Assembly (NCBI RefSeq): GCF_028858725.1 | Contig: NC_084759.1 | Location: forward strand, 87,092,944 to 87,156,943 | DNA: 64,000 nt | From: Colius striatus | Lineage: Eukaryota > Chordata > Aves > Coliiformes > Coliidae | Reading direction: 5' to 3' | In this document: positions 22,601 through 36,300 of the stretch, one piece after another | How positions within the stretch are numbered: the first letter of the stretch is position 1 | Layout of the letters: every line of letters starts with the position of its first letter | Made by a program: the position numbers and the translations under genes | The notes under the pieces: generated by a model | Databases searched by the model: none | Told to the model about the DNA's origin: nothing | The model's input: only the letters and a program-made list of their open reading frames with translations

Positions 22601-25293
22601 CATTTGGGAGTTAACTACTTACATAGTTCTCTTTGAAGAGATCAGTACTTCTTTTTAAACACTACTGCCCTACAAATATTAATCCAATCACAATCTAATG
22701 AATAGGATTAGAGATTCAAATGGCCAAGCTTTCATTGACTTCCCAAACTAATCAAGTTTTTTTACATTTTTTCAACTTAATAATTCAACTAACAAAGATA
22801 AACCCATTTATTAAAGCAATTTTTAATAGATTATGCATTCATTTAAGGCAAATACTAGTCTAAAACCTATAAAGAATAGCATAAAAAAATACAGTCAAAT
22901 CCAGAAAAATGTTGAGTACAGTATATACGCAGAGTATCTTCATCTTAAGGACATCCTGTTCACAACAGATTCTGATTATTTCATTTTCTCCTCTCATATG
23001 ACTCACATTCTCACGTGTTGAACTTTCCTTAGTGTGGTACATTCTCTGCATCACTAAATTTTAGGTCACAGAAGTATGTCAGGGCAACGGGAAAGCAAAT
23101 GGAGAACCCCATCTCTACCCCTCAAAGGCAAATGTACATACTGCAGATAAGAGAAGATATGAGACCTGGATAGTGGCAAATGAGAGCAGTAGACAAAAGA
23201 ATTGGATCGCTCTATGATTCCTTGAATAGATTAAATGGAAAAAAAAGTATTTATTCAAGATCAAATTGGTTGAAAATATCTCAAATGCAGAAATTGTGAC
23301 CATGGAAGTGTTTGTGGAATGATCTTTAAAACTGATCCTTGATAATCATAATAAAGTACAAATAATAAAAATATAATAACATAATATATATTAATCAAAA
23401 TAAAGTACATTTAAAAGGGAACTCAAGGAAACCATAAAGCTCTCTATGAAAGGACATCTTCTCAGTAAGAATTTATCTTGACCTTGCTCACAGTAACAGT
23501 TCAGACAGGAGAAATACCGGAAGAGGTCTAATATATTCAATTCCTTTCTGGCTCCACAAATCTAATTCTGATGTAGACACCAGAGTACTGGCTCAATATA
23601 TTGGCTCTTCCTGCTCTCCATCTCCTCCAGTGGACAAATGAGCTATATATGCTTGCCAGACTTAATGCTTTCTGCAAAACTGTCCCCTCTTGAATGATGT
23701 CCTCAAAGACCAATCAAGCAAAGATATGTATATAAACTCAAAACCACTGCTACACTCTCTTACCTCTTTCTTTCTCTGTTGCTTTCAGACACACGTCTAA
23801 TATGGGGACCTAACATGCTAAGTCTGCAAAAAGGAAGGAAAGAAAACAGATACTGGGGAAAAAGTCCTAAAGCTGGGTGGAAACTTTAAAACTAAAAAAC
23901 TTTTTTTTTCAGTGGAATTCTTTGATGAGGAAAAGGGAGCAAACAATCATCTTTCAAACATGAAATGAGTAACCAGACCAGCTTCCCAATTGGTGTATGG
24001 AAATGAGCTAGCCATTGTCTGTGCTTGTGCCTAGTTTAAATTACACAAGTGTCTTTTATTAAAAAGTAATTCAGGATATATTCTGTTCTTTCATCCACAA
24101 TTTCTTTTGGCATCAGAGGGGCACATGTGTATGTTGGTAGGATACAGGTGACTGGTGTTTAGTAGTTGAATTATCATCTGTAAAGAAGGCATTCTAAAAA
24201 GCAAAAGAAAAAAAGGTGACAACTCATCCTTTTGGAACTACTAGATAAGAGACACTTTGGATCTATGGGGAGTGTTACAGAACTGAAATACAAATGCAGA
24301 TGACTGAACACTGTACAATTTCCACAAAACATGCTTTCATCTGCTAAAGGTTTGTGTCAAGATTGCATTCTACTTTCCAGGGATATTGTACTTGGCTTTA
24401 TAGTAGTTAAACACCTAAAAGACAAATGCCTACTAGAAAAAATCTTTTTAAAGCCATCTGTTTCAAAGAAATAACAACTTCGGGGTTGTTTTTTTGTTTT
24501 GTTTTAAATAAGCTGGAATCTATATTTCACTTTTTTCTCTCACTAGTCTCTTATTAATGAACATCCTGCCCTGGAGAGGGCACTCCGTGACCACATTATC
24601 TTTTGTTGTATGCTCGTTAACCATCTTTTTAGTTATAATCCAGATATGCATGTGATTCTAACTTTTTGCTCAGGCAGTATACAGCTTTTATCAAATGTAA
24701 ATATATTAAGAAAGGGAACCATATTGTGTTACATTCATTAGTCCAGCCCAACAAGTTCTACATCCTGTTACTATGTTTTACTAGTAAATTATTTGATGCG
24801 TTTTATTGTACAAGTCATGTTTAAAAGGTAAAAATGTAGTAATTCTATACTATTTTAGTAGCTGATGTTACAGGTCTTGAAAGCTTTCTATTAACAGCGT
24901 TTCTCCCATTTCTTCCGCATTAACAACAACCACAATCTTAAAAAAGTTCCTCTGGCATACTTTATTGATATTGAGGGGATTAATACAGATTATACACTCA
25001 CCTGAACAATTCAAATTTCATTTCTGGAAATACAGAGCCACTTTCTTTTCCAGAAATTTCCTCCAGAAGTATGTATTAAAAAACCTACTAATGGCTCTGA
25101 ATGCCAGTATACAAGATAAAACCATACAATAAAAATACATGGAAAACTCTCTGTGGTAGGCAAATTTTTAAACATACCTCAAAGCATAATTCAATGATTA
25201 AGTAATTTTCCTCTTAACACAAATATTCCATAATTATCTAGTTTGCTACATTCTATCACCTCTCAGAAGCAGAATACTGAGGATGTGAACCAC

Positions 25294-25992
25294 TGTTGTG
25301 AGTCAGCTTGTCCTCAAACCTTTTACTGACAGCTTTTGTCACATGCTTCCGTAGTCTAGTCAAAGCTTCAGCTCTTGACTCAAGGGCAGAAATACACACC
25401 TTCTTACCATATCCTCGAAGTTAGTGTTGCAGATACACAATTATTTTAGTTAACAACTTATCATCACAATAAGTAGTCAAGCACTTGTTAAGCATTAGTT
25501 AATCACCTAGTAACAGTTGAATCAATTAGCTAAGCACTTGCAAGTAACTCAAACACCTATTGATTAAGTAAGTATTCCTTTGAATCACATAAGGATCAAA
25601 CTGCAATAGTTACATACTACACCTGATAGGGACCTGTTACCTTAGCTAGGAGACACTGGTGAATGTATTTGTTAGGTTACCTTGGCTGTTACCTTAGTTG
25701 TTACTAAAACAAAGGTACTGATATCTTTTTTTTTGACCAATCACTTTGATTTTTGAAATTTTGTGTTGGTTGGGAACCAATCAAGCTGAAGGGCTAAATT
25801 GATATATGGATATTTTATGCATGCTTTTGTTGGCAAATGTGATTCGTTTGAGCTGTATAAAAACCTTGAAAATGGTAACTAACAATGAAGCACTTACGGA
25901 GGAGCTATCCCCCGTGTTTTCCCAGCTGCATAATAAAGAAGTGCCTGCTTATCTACATTCCTGTGTAGAAAAGGTTTTCGAGATTTACAACA
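25294..25992 (+). mobile_element. Probable solo LTR of an old avian endogenous retrovirus, antisense to RPGR
   Basis: The 699-bp block begins TGTTGT and ends ACAACA, a perfect 6-bp terminal inverted repeat as expected of an LTR. In the right order on the plus strand it has two CCAAT words (near 25736 and at 25777), a TATAAAAA box at 25856-25863 and an AATAAA signal at 25932-25937, the usual spacing of U3, R and U5. The U3 part holds repeated GTTACCTTAG and AGCACTTG words. No gag, pol or env-like frame and no second LTR are nearby, so a solo LTR left by recombination is likely. No clear target-site duplication is visible, which lowers confidence. Confidence 0.6.
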
Positions 25993-27125
25993 TTAGGATC
26001 TAAACAAACAAACAAATAAATAAGTAGATTTGCTAACAGGTGCTGAGCTCCTGATCAGTCAGAGGCACTTCATTAATTTACTGTAATAAAGCATCTGTAA
26101 TAAATGTTGCACACTACCAGCCTAACACATAATTAACATCTGCCCACCATAGGAAGTTCCCATTCTGTTAACAGTATGTTCTCAGAGAGCTATACACATA
26201 TCCTGTGTGGAAAAGGAATATTTATTGACTCACCTGAGAAAAGTATATGACTGAACGGTTGCTGGATACTCAACTAAAAGCTTTAAAATCAAAACTATTG
26301 ATCCTTTGGAAACTTTAATTACTCCGAGTAGACTAAATTGTAAAGTTTAATAATGTACATCTGTATTGCTGAAAAGAATTCACAGCTGCCCATATAAATA
26401 TACTATCAATATTGACTGATAAGGTCACTCATACTAGCACTATTAAAAAATAAGTAGTGTCATCACTTTGGAAAACATTAAAGAGCTGGGAAGAGAGAGA
26501 TGGAAGGTAACAGAGAAATGGGTTAGTTTGGAGATCAGACCATAAAAACTTAAATTTAAGACATAATATCAAACTTCTTTAACAATCTTGCACTGATAGA
26601 AAATGAGATTAATTTTTCCTCAAAATAGTAAGTCTATTCAATATTTTTATTTCCAGAGAAGAAAAATATTACTTGATTATCACAAAAAACTTGATCACCT
26701 CAAGAAAAGATATATTATTAAAATCATAGTATTAATTCACAATATTTCTCACAATAAAAACAAAGTGTGAAAAGATAGCCATTCTTTCCAACACTTTTTT
26801 GCACAACAGTGTAAAAATGAAGAAAATTAACTGCAGGTTTTTCTCACAATACAGTAAATTCAACAATAATAAACAATTACATAGTAGATTACATACAACT
26901 TTCCCAAATAAATCAATTAGGAGAATTTTACAGAACTTCTCTCTGTCGAAATCTCCCAGTGTGATATAAAACTATATAGATGACTTTCTGCCATATGGTA
27001 GTTTTTAACAACTTACAGCACATCTAGTTTCAAAGGTAATGAATACGTTATTACCTACCTTTACAAAGACAACAGTTTGAGAACCACTGACTTGTCTCTA
27101 CTAATGATTATTCCCATTCTCTTAC

Positions 27126-27275
27126 CTGTTATCAAGGCAGAATGATAATATCCACAGGATACCGAGGAAACAGGTTTCCCAACATCCACTTGACAAGGGA
27201 CACTGACAAAGGATTCATCAGCCAAGCCAATCTGACCTTCTGAATTGTCACCCCACACAAAAAGCTGCCCGTCCT
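27126..27275 (-). CDS. RPGR: RPGR exon 6 (RCC1 repeat)
   Basis: 150 nt, phase 1 at both ends, acceptor GATTTTAG and donor ACAG|GTAAGA. The translation [20 protein letters not shown] is nearly identical to human [20 protein letters not shown], and the exon ends [13 protein letters not shown] (human [13 protein letters not shown]). Confidence 0.98.
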
Positions 27276-28746
27276 CTAAAATCAAGATACATATAGTTAA
27301 CAGATTGAAAACCAAAACTAGTAAAAAGCTTACTCATTTCATAGTATTTCATAAAATCAGTATAATACTAATGCTAAATATCATGATCTCAGGGACATAA
27401 AATGGTATTTAGCATAAAGTGACAAAAGAGTCTGAAGTAATAGGGTATCCCTCAACCTTTTCAAAAGTAACACAGAACACTTAGTCATCACTGGATGTTA
27501 GACCACAAATAGCAAAACTATTATGTAAAATCATTCCTTCAAAAAGAGGAAGACTGAGTGTACAAGACAATTCAGTTGCCAGAGGTCAGTGTGAATTTAA
27601 GGCATCTTCTCATTTCAAGTAGCAAGTCACGTACCTCTTCTCCTTCTTCCAAAATCGTTCTCTGTTCCGACTCTGGTACACATCCCACTTACCCTTGCCT
27701 TATTTATTGGTTTTCTTCACAGGTAACTATATTGCTAAGCTTCACTTTGTTTTCCTTAAACTATCAGAGTAGCTGTTCCAGATTTATTAAGACCAGTTCC
27801 CATTGACAAAAAGACCAATGGCAGCAGTAAAAAAATCAAAAAAGGTAGTGAACAACGTGAGAAATCTCAATGTTTTTCCACAAGAGATGAAGTCTTCTCT
27901 TTGCACAAGTCCTAGTGGTGGGAAATAAGTTGTGGAAAAAAAATCCAAACGTACCATCTACAGTGCTACTGAGATGCCCTTGGGAACTCAAATCATTCAA
28001 AGTTGACTTATACACCTCAGAAGAATGTTAGTAGCTGTCACAAAAAAAATCCAAACCAAACAAGCAGGCCAGCATCTCTCATACACATATATGCTCTCTG
28101 TCACATTCTGAATTGATGTACTCAGTAGCTTACCCCAAACATGCACAGAAACAGTTGCTTTATAGCAAAACTGTAGAAAATAACATTATGGGGTAATAAA
28201 GACTGTGGACTTCGACACGTCACAACTATGTAACTTTGCCATTGGAGAAACAGGCCATAGGTTAGGCTCTCACAATTAGTAATGACACAGTTGCGCAGCC
28301 TGTACCGGTCGAACAAAACAGTTGCAGTTAAGAAGTGGAATTATAAAAACTTAATTGTCCTAAGATTTGTGATTTGCAGCTGGCTTCCCTGGAAACAAAC
28401 TGAAGATTTGAAGATTTTTCTTCCATTTTGAGGATATTCATATTGTTTCTCCTTTGTGAGGATTCCTACTAAACTTGTACAGGTTGAGCTACCCTTGCAG
28501 GCCCGTCTCGCATGGAAAATGTCTACTTTCAGCAAAACTGTAGGAAGTTATTAAGATGGACATCCCTTACCAGATTGTGTTGAAATAGACAGTTGGTGAT
28601 CAAATAGTGATTATGGTTACTAGGGAAAGAAGATCAGGAGGCACAGAAAATACAAGCATGTATGCAGACAGAATTCTGGAATAAATGCTTCCGTGGAACT
28701 CTAGGCTGGACAGACATAAATAGACTTTATTGGCAGTTGCTCTTAC
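27276..28746 (-). other. RPGR intron 5: nothing recognised
   Basis: AT-rich unique-looking sequence without a recognised repeat, RNA or exon. Confidence 0.65.
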
Positions 28747-28905
28747 CAGTTACTGCTGCTGAGGTGTATGATCCAGCTGCTAACTGTTTGATCTTGTGCT
28801 GGTTGGTAAAAAAACTAATTAAATGAAATGTGGTCCTTTCCTCTGTGTCGCCTAATCCGAGTTGACCTTCAGTGTTACCTCCAGCAGCATAAACATTTCC
28901 TTTTT
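28747..28905 (-). CDS. RPGR: RPGR exon 5 (RCC1 repeat)
   Basis: 159 nt, phase 1 at both ends, acceptor CTGTATGCAG and donor ACTG|GTAAGA. The translation has [20 protein letters not shown], then [19 protein letters not shown]. Human has [20 protein letters not shown] at the same place. Confidence 0.98.
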
Positions 28906-29173
28906 CTGCATACAGAAAAGGACAAGTTACACATAGGATGAAGACATTCTCCTCAGTGGTAAAAAGTCAGAGAAACCGGAGCCAAGTCATTTAATCTTTG
29001 ATGGAAAAAGATTACAGAAAATTTGGAGTCTTCTGCCCTGAAATATTGTCAAGTTGACATTAGCAGTTTCTATTGTAGCTAGCAAGAAGGCCTTCCTGCA
29101 CATGGTTGGATCAGAACTTCCTAAAGGCCTTACATGTTCTTAGACTGGCTGCCTTTCCCACCATTCTGGAGAC

Positions 29174-29425
29174 TAATCACAGAACCTCAAGGGCTGGAAG
29201 GGACCTCAAAAGATGATCTAGTTCAACCCTCCTGTCAGAGCAGGACCACCTAGAGTAGGTCACATAGGAACTCATCCAGGTGGGTTTGGAGTGTCTCAAA
29301 AGGAGACTCAACTACCCATCTGGGCAGCCTGTTCCAGTACTCTGTCACCCTCACAGTGAAAAAAATTCTTCCTTGTATTTCTTTGGAACCTCTTACATTC
29401 CAGCTTGTACTCATTGCCCCTGAAT
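29174..29425 (-). mobile_element. CR1 LINE fragment, 3' end, in RPGR intron 4
   Basis: Complement of a CR1 3' UTR: ATCACAGAACCTCAAGGGC at the left, then the block with CTCATCCAGGTGGG and TGTCACCCTCACAGTG. Minus-strand translation shows the residual ORF2 end FFTVRVTEYWNRLPRWVVES. Only about 250 bp remain. Confidence 0.9.
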
Positions 29426-30692
29426 GTTCTGCAAGGCTTCTGAGAAAATGACTACTAGTAGCCCTGGCAGCCACAAGAAGTTACTTCCCCAAAGAATGCA
29501 TATTTTAAGATGAAGCAGGGGGAAAATAGTGAACAATGTCGCAGGCAAGAAAACTGAAGTCATATTGATATGTAAATTAAACAGATGCATAACTTTATAG
29601 TTTGTAGTATTATGAATGAAATATATTTTTACTTAGATTTTTATTAGAAATATTTTACTCATTTTATTATTTAAATCATTGTCAATTTAATTAGCTAGGT
29701 CTTCATTTTGTTTCAGAATCTTAAAAATGAAGTTAAAGCTTATGATTCATATCAACAACTTGAGAGAACTTTAAGATTTATATTTTTAATTTTAGTATGT
29801 TTCATGCCTAAAGTGCTCACCTATGATGAAAAAGACAAGGCCCGTTAATAACACAAATGTGATAAGCAACTGACGTACAATTTATAAAACGTTCTTCCTA
29901 TATCAACAGCCACAAATTATTCAGCCAGTGTGTACACTAAAAGTGACTAATATTTACTCTGTGCAGTCTTGCATACTCAACTGTTATTAAAATGCTCTGT
30001 TTTATTCTAATAGTTTTATTTACAGTGCTCAGGGTCTCCACATATATAAACCTCCTAATAATCAAACAATCTTCTTTATAATATTACTGCAAGCTAAAGG
30101 ATTGCAACCCCAAAGATGGCTATTCCATTACATAAATTTTAGAACTATGACAAGAATTTGCATCAATTCTCTGTATACTGTCTCTAAAATTTTTTTTGTT
30201 TAAATTTACAGTTTATTTATTTATAGTGTAATAAAGCAACTTGTCATTGAAATAGCAGACTAACCAAAATGCAACAAAATTTGAAGACTTCAAAACATTC
30301 AGTTCTACTATATTTACTCAAATATATAACTCTGCACTAATGAAAATAAATTATTTGTCACAGGTAAATTTGAGTACAGATATATAAAAAATACAGATAC
30401 ACCTTTACAGGGCTTACATGAAATACTGATAATTGTTAACCACACCTCAAGTAGCAGCATGAAAATTTTTCATCTGTCTAATGCTAGCCAGCTCCTATAT
30501 AACAAGATTTTACAAATGTGTTGGCTGTGTATAAATCAATCATTCAAAGTACTAGTTATAAAAAACCTAAGTTTCAACAGTCTCATTTTCATTTGTTTCC
30601 TTTCTCAACATGTTTGCTGTTCCTAAGGTAAATTTGCATGAAATCAAAGGAGAAATTCTATCTTTAACACATATATAATATAGGTTACGTAC

Positions 30693-30755
30693 CTGTGTAA
30701 ACTAAAGTGTGGTTTCTTCCACAAACAGCAAGTTTTACTTTTTCTGGTTTTAAAG
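30693..30755 (-). CDS. RPGR: RPGR exon 4 (RCC1 repeat)
   Basis: 63 nt, phase 1 at both ends, acceptor TTTAATTCATAG and donor ACAG|GTACGT. It translates to [20 protein letters not shown], against human [20 protein letters not shown]. The exon holds the CGRNHT half of a propeller blade. Confidence 0.97.
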
Positions 30756-33234
30756 CTATGAATTAAAGCCAAAGAGGGGGAAAAATTACAAACAAGTTGG
30801 TAGATGGTTCAACAAAATGTTCTATTTTTGAAGGAGTTCAGATTATTTTTGTACTTTTACCAACACAACGATTACAAGATTTGTTGCCCATTTGAACCTA
30901 GCAGATGAATTATTAAACTCCCTCATGACAAGAAAACACAGACATTAAAAACCTGTAGCTGACATCAGGTTAACTTGATGATTATTTAATCCTAATGCCA
31001 CATTCCCCAGAATTTACCACTTACGAGACTATATTAAGTTGCGGGAGAAAATGCATACTTGAAATTGTCATCAGTTTTCATTAACAGTACCATTCTTAAC
31101 TCTCTCTTGCTTTTCTGATTTTCTTAAATCTTTAAAATGGTACCATTCTTTTGTCCTGTCACCCCTATATTCCTTTTTTAATGCACAACTACCTTTTTTT
31201 TGTGAGACTTGCTCTGCCTTGCCCTCTTATTGATAACTAAACTCCATTGTTAAAGATAGTCTGGTCTAGTGCCTAAAATCTCTGCATATACCATTCTGTC
31301 TCAATTTCAGCTCAACTGCCATCCACCCATTGCAGATACTTCTCTGCAGTCTGGTCACTGTGAAAGACTGGGAATGTATGCAGGAGAGTTAGGAGTTATG
31401 TTGGTGGGAAAGAGAGAATACAGCCTTTTCATGACAAACACACTCCATTTCAGAAACAGAGGAAAATAAATCTCACTAACTTTTCCATCCTCTATTCAAT
31501 TACTGTTCATTGCCAACAATTTATCTTATCTCAGCCATGCCCATGCTCTTTGAAAGGCATTATTTTTACATATATTTTTAATTGCTTTTTCCCTGCAGTA
31601 GTCCAGGATAAAGTCAACAACCTTCATCCCTTTCACAAATCTTAGTCCTTCCAAATCAACTTTCATCAGCACCATAATATTCACATTAAAGTCCCTTCTA
31701 CCAAGTGACCAAATAAAACTATCCATTTTAAGTGTGAACTGTCTGTGGTCTATCACACAGACAAAAATTTTCCAAATTCAGGTTCCTGTCGATCCTGTCT
31801 GACACCTACCACTGTCACCAGGCTAGAACCATAACACTTACAATGTTGGCTGCTTCTTACAATCTTAATTTGCTGCTTTATATCTCCAAATTCTGCCTCC
31901 AGTTTCAGAGATGATCTTAATCACCTCTTCAGAAGCCTGTGCTCTCTAACCTTCCTCCCACTTAGGCTTAATCATAATCAATTTTATTTGATGAGCCATG
32001 CTATATTTTCAGTGTTGCTGGCAAGATATCATAACCAATTTCTTTAGTCTCTACTCAGAGACTAAAGAAGGTATTTTCTCAGAAAATATGCAGCCACAAA
32101 CATGTGGCTCCAAGCAGAAAGTGAAATATGTCCTTGCAACCCCATTCCCAAAGCCAAGGGATAACTGAAAGCTCCAGGACTCTCTCCTGCTGCCCACAGC
32201 CATGACAAGAAAGATACTCCCACATAACCTTGTTCAATAGATGCCAGGTCTGGTTTAAATTGCTGTCTTTGTCTTTTATTCTCCACTGCAATTTGACAGT
32301 GAAAGCAAAACTTCACACCTGATTCATTCAAGCCAAAGTAAGAATCAGTCTCTCATATGGCTGATGGAAGATGTGAAACTGAGAGCAGTTGCATTCTCCC
32401 TCTGAAGTAAAATAGAGAGAAGCTAATAAAAGACAGAATAAACTAAATCAGGAAGAAAACAGTTTGAACAAGCAGGATAATTTGTTTTTAACAATAAGCT
32501 AAGAGATCGATCTGCTGGCAGAAAGGATAAGAATAAACACTTAATGGTGAATAGAAATGTACTAATGCGATAGATCTGACTTGACATGAGTAAGCAGATA
32601 GGGAAAAAGTATTGACTTAGTTTTGTTTGATAAGATAAAACCATCTAGGAAAGATCAAGAAGGTAACAGCATCATGAAAACTTATTTTATAACATATGAA
32701 AAAATATGAGCATTTATTTTACTGCTTCATACAAAGATGTTAACATTTATGCTCCCTTGGGCACTTCTTATACTTGCTAAAAATGTAGCAGCATTTGTAG
32801 AAAGTTCCTGACAATTTATTTTCATTTATAAAGGTGCTAAGACAAATGTGATGCAAAGGTTACACAGTGCTGTTTTAACTCTGATTTCTAATGCATCGAA
32901 AACACTGCAGAGACCAAGCATCTGATTGTCTTCACAGTCACAATGAAGATGCAGTTTGTCAGAAAAGACAAATACTACACAAAATGATAGTTTTCAAAAA
33001 AAAGACACGATTCTATGTATTTGAAGTAATCTTCAGATGCAAAAGGATCCAAAATCTGGAACTGATGGAAAATCAATCAAGGACCCTTTTAAGCTACCTT
33101 TATGAGCTTATGCAGTGATATGCTACGCATGATGAGTAAATAAGTTAGAGTTATTTTGAAATTGCATCTTATAAAGTTCCTTTTCACAAGGGTCTTCTTT
33201 CAAAAAGACAAAACCAGAAAAAAATCAAACTAAC

Positions 33235-33327
33235 CTTTAACACATGTTGGTTTGCTGACAGTGTTCTTTGATCCTAGTCCTAACTGGCCCCAGTTGTTAC
33301 TGCCAAACATGTATAGTTTACCCTTCC
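33235..33327 (-). CDS. RPGR: RPGR exon 3 (RCC1 repeat)
   Basis: 93 nt, phase 1 at both ends, acceptor of ten T followed by CAG, donor AAAG|GTTAGT. The translation [18 protein letters not shown] is identical over this stretch to human RPGR, and the exon ends KPTCVK as in human. Confidence 0.98.
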
Positions 33328-36300
33328 CTGAAAAAAAAAATGCAGTCAGAATCTACACAAGAGTTTGAATAACTCATTGAAGACAAGATGGTCATTCATA
33401 CACGATGCTATTTATTACTTAATTTTTAATGGAAGGTTTAAGATTAGGCAATTCAATACTGAAATATAAACAATAATTAATGTCCTTGTGATTTTTCAGT
33501 ACAAAAGCAGTGATTGCGTTGTTTAAGTAAGAAATCCCCAGCCAGATGAAGGGCCAAAAAGCAGAACAAATATCCTTTTCTTTAATTACAGCATAGATGA
33601 AGTGCTCTTCAGAAAATAAAATGTTGTACTCTTGGACAGATCCTGGAATTCAGAAACCCCATTATCTATAGGCCTTGTTTTAAAATAACAGCACAACTTT
33701 TAAACCAAAGTCAGGATGAATAGTACAGCTATGTAATTAATGCAAACACAATTTTGCAACATTCACCTCACTTTATTATTTAGGTGGGGCTATTTCTTTT
33801 ACTGCTAAATGACTTCTCTTAAAATGATTTACAAATTTGTACTTCTACAGAATATAGCTCCTGTTAGATTTTCAAACACGTTCACAAATCGTATTAATTT
33901 GTTACTCCTCGTGAAAAGAAGGAATACATAAACCCATTATGTAGTCAGGGAGTATTGTAAACCTAAATGCAAACATTGGATTAAAAGTCTTCAACAAGAG
34001 CAATGCTAGAATCATATTTCAGAAACTGCTATGACATGTCACTGAACTTGTAGGTTTGTTCATTATAAACAGTGAGTTGTTTTAATTCCAAATAACCAGT
34101 CTTCTTTTAAGAGGACGATGCATGAACAGATGAAGCATTTGGCACCAGGCATACAAATTAGACAGCCAAAACTGAATGACTGCTGACAATATCTTACAAT
34201 GAATTTTTTCATTTCATTTTTCTGAACGATTACCTTTTGTAAAGCTGGGAAGTTCACAGTCAAAGCCCTTTTTCCAACAGAAACATTTGCAAAACAATGG
34301 AAATTGATTTGTCAAAAAAACCCACCCACATTTTACAACTGTTAAAAGGATTTGTTTACTTTCAGTGAAGGTCTGCAGAGCTTTGTGTGTGACAAGGCTG
34401 TCACACAAATAAACTTTGTCATCCTAGTCATCAAGAATTATCACAAATGCAACATATAATAGCAATACCATATAATAATGCCAAAATATTATGGCTGTTT
34501 GTACTTCAGTAGTGTAAATACCTAGTGAAGGTTTTGAATTTGATTTAGAGAGACTCTGATATACAACATTGAAATGTTTAAAATACAACAAAAATACTTA
34601 CACTGTTAAAAACCCCACAACATTTCTTTTCTTAAATATAACCACATAGATTAAAAAACCCCAACCCGACAACAACTAACAATACCTAGTATCTAAAGTC
34701 ACAAATTGTTGGATTTGACTATTTTCAGAACATGGGGCTATAAGTCAATGCTGTATCTCTCCAAGAAAGTAGGCACTGAAGAAAGACTGAGGCCAAGTCT
34801 ACACTCAAAGTGCTTTACTAATAGCGTTATCACCACTCTGATTTTGATAATGCAATCATATCAAAACACATGCAGAGCTGTCCATCACTGAGAGTAAAAT
34901 GCATCTTAAGAAAGAATTTTTATTAGCAAATGGCATCCCGTATTGGTCATACTTCCCTTATATCCTTGGTTTATTCCTTTTAACTGCCTTTATAAGACAG
35001 CAGTAGTCCTGTGGGAATACGATGCCAAGCTGCTGTAATTCAATTTAACCATATTCTCATTTATCCATTCAAAATTCCAACAGGTCATTCTTTTCATCCT
35101 ATAATCTGCTGTTTCTTATACCAGTCTTTAAATTCTCAGGCATTTCTTTTTAAGCCAAGCAGCTTAATAGATAAGAGGTTTTTTTACATTCTTTTACACC
35201 TGAATGACAGTCTTTTATAACTTCAGGCTTCCAACATTTAGCATTGTAGCAGAAAAGAACACTGCAAAACCCACAATAGCAAATGATAACTAATAGGTGC
35301 TACAGAGGACCTGTTTTGTAACAGACATGATAGAATCAAAACAGGACAAAAATTACAGAATTTTGCATGCAACAGGCCCTATTTTTGTAACTGCATACCA
35401 AGGTATCTCCCCTCATCACCACAGACACACTTGGGTGAAAACTAATTCAACATCAAAGAGGCAAGGATCATTACCTGAAAACTCTGCACATTCTGATTGT
35501 TTTGGGGTTTTTTGCTTCCTCATTGGTGCTGACATAGAGAGACTGTGGCTATCTGCCACCTGGAATGGCTGGCAGAAGACAGATCCAGCAGAATACAATT
35601 AGGCTCAGCAAAGGGGAAGCAGTAGGATATAAGGGGACTACACAAACCTTTCTGGTGATGAAAGCAAACTTCCAATTCCAGTCTCCACCTTCATCCTGAT
35701 GCAAAACTGCAGTATTTCTCCAATGTATGTACACATGGACTAATCATCAATGCATTTTTCACCAACACTAATTTAGGGCTATTAGAGAAGCCACAAGATG
35801 CCTATATCTTTAGGAACAGAGGGTTTGTGAGAGGCTTTAAATAGAGTGTCTCCTAACCAGTACATTTCTCATAGCAGCTGCTATGACAACTGGGATTCCT
35901 GGGAACCCCATCTGTCACGTGGTCCCCAGGTTCACGAAGCACTACTAACAGCATTCATTCATCAGCTGGAAAATACTAGCTGAAATTCACAACGTGCTTC
36001 ATAGACAGCCAAGTATTCCTATCACTTAGGTTTAAAGGTATGTTTTACATATGCCCCTGTTTGCTTTCTAAATTAGTGAGAGAGGGAAATAAAATGGGGA
36101 GACAATGTAGAAACTTTGAGCATTTAATACAAGATTCTATTGAGAAGCTATATCTGAAGGAAAAGTAAAATTTAATACATTGGACAGAGTAGCATATGCC
36201 AGGCATCATGATTTTTTTTTTTCATTTATTTGTGCTGTTTTGTGAGTAAACTATATTAACATTTCATTTAAAATTCATATACAATTCAAATACATCTCAC

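Larger units (their letters stand above)
18694..27125 (-). other. RPGR intron 6 (8.4 kb)
   Basis: Contains a minisatellite-like patch (19521-19600) and a probable solo LTR (25294-25992). Otherwise AT-rich intronic DNA with homopolymer runs (for example A runs near 20461 and 21376). No conserved exon or RNA gene was recognised. Confidence 0.7.
28906..33234 (-). other. RPGR introns 3 and 4 around exon 4
   Basis: Intron 4 (28906-30692) contains a CR1 end at 29174-29425. Intron 3 (30756-33234) shows no recognisable repeat, RNA or exon. Both are AT-rich. Confidence 0.65.

Noticed and set aside
25993..26120. Possible internal retroviral sequence after the LTR
   Set aside because: No primer-binding-site-like stretch, no gag-like frame; AT-rich DNA follows with A-rich short repeats.
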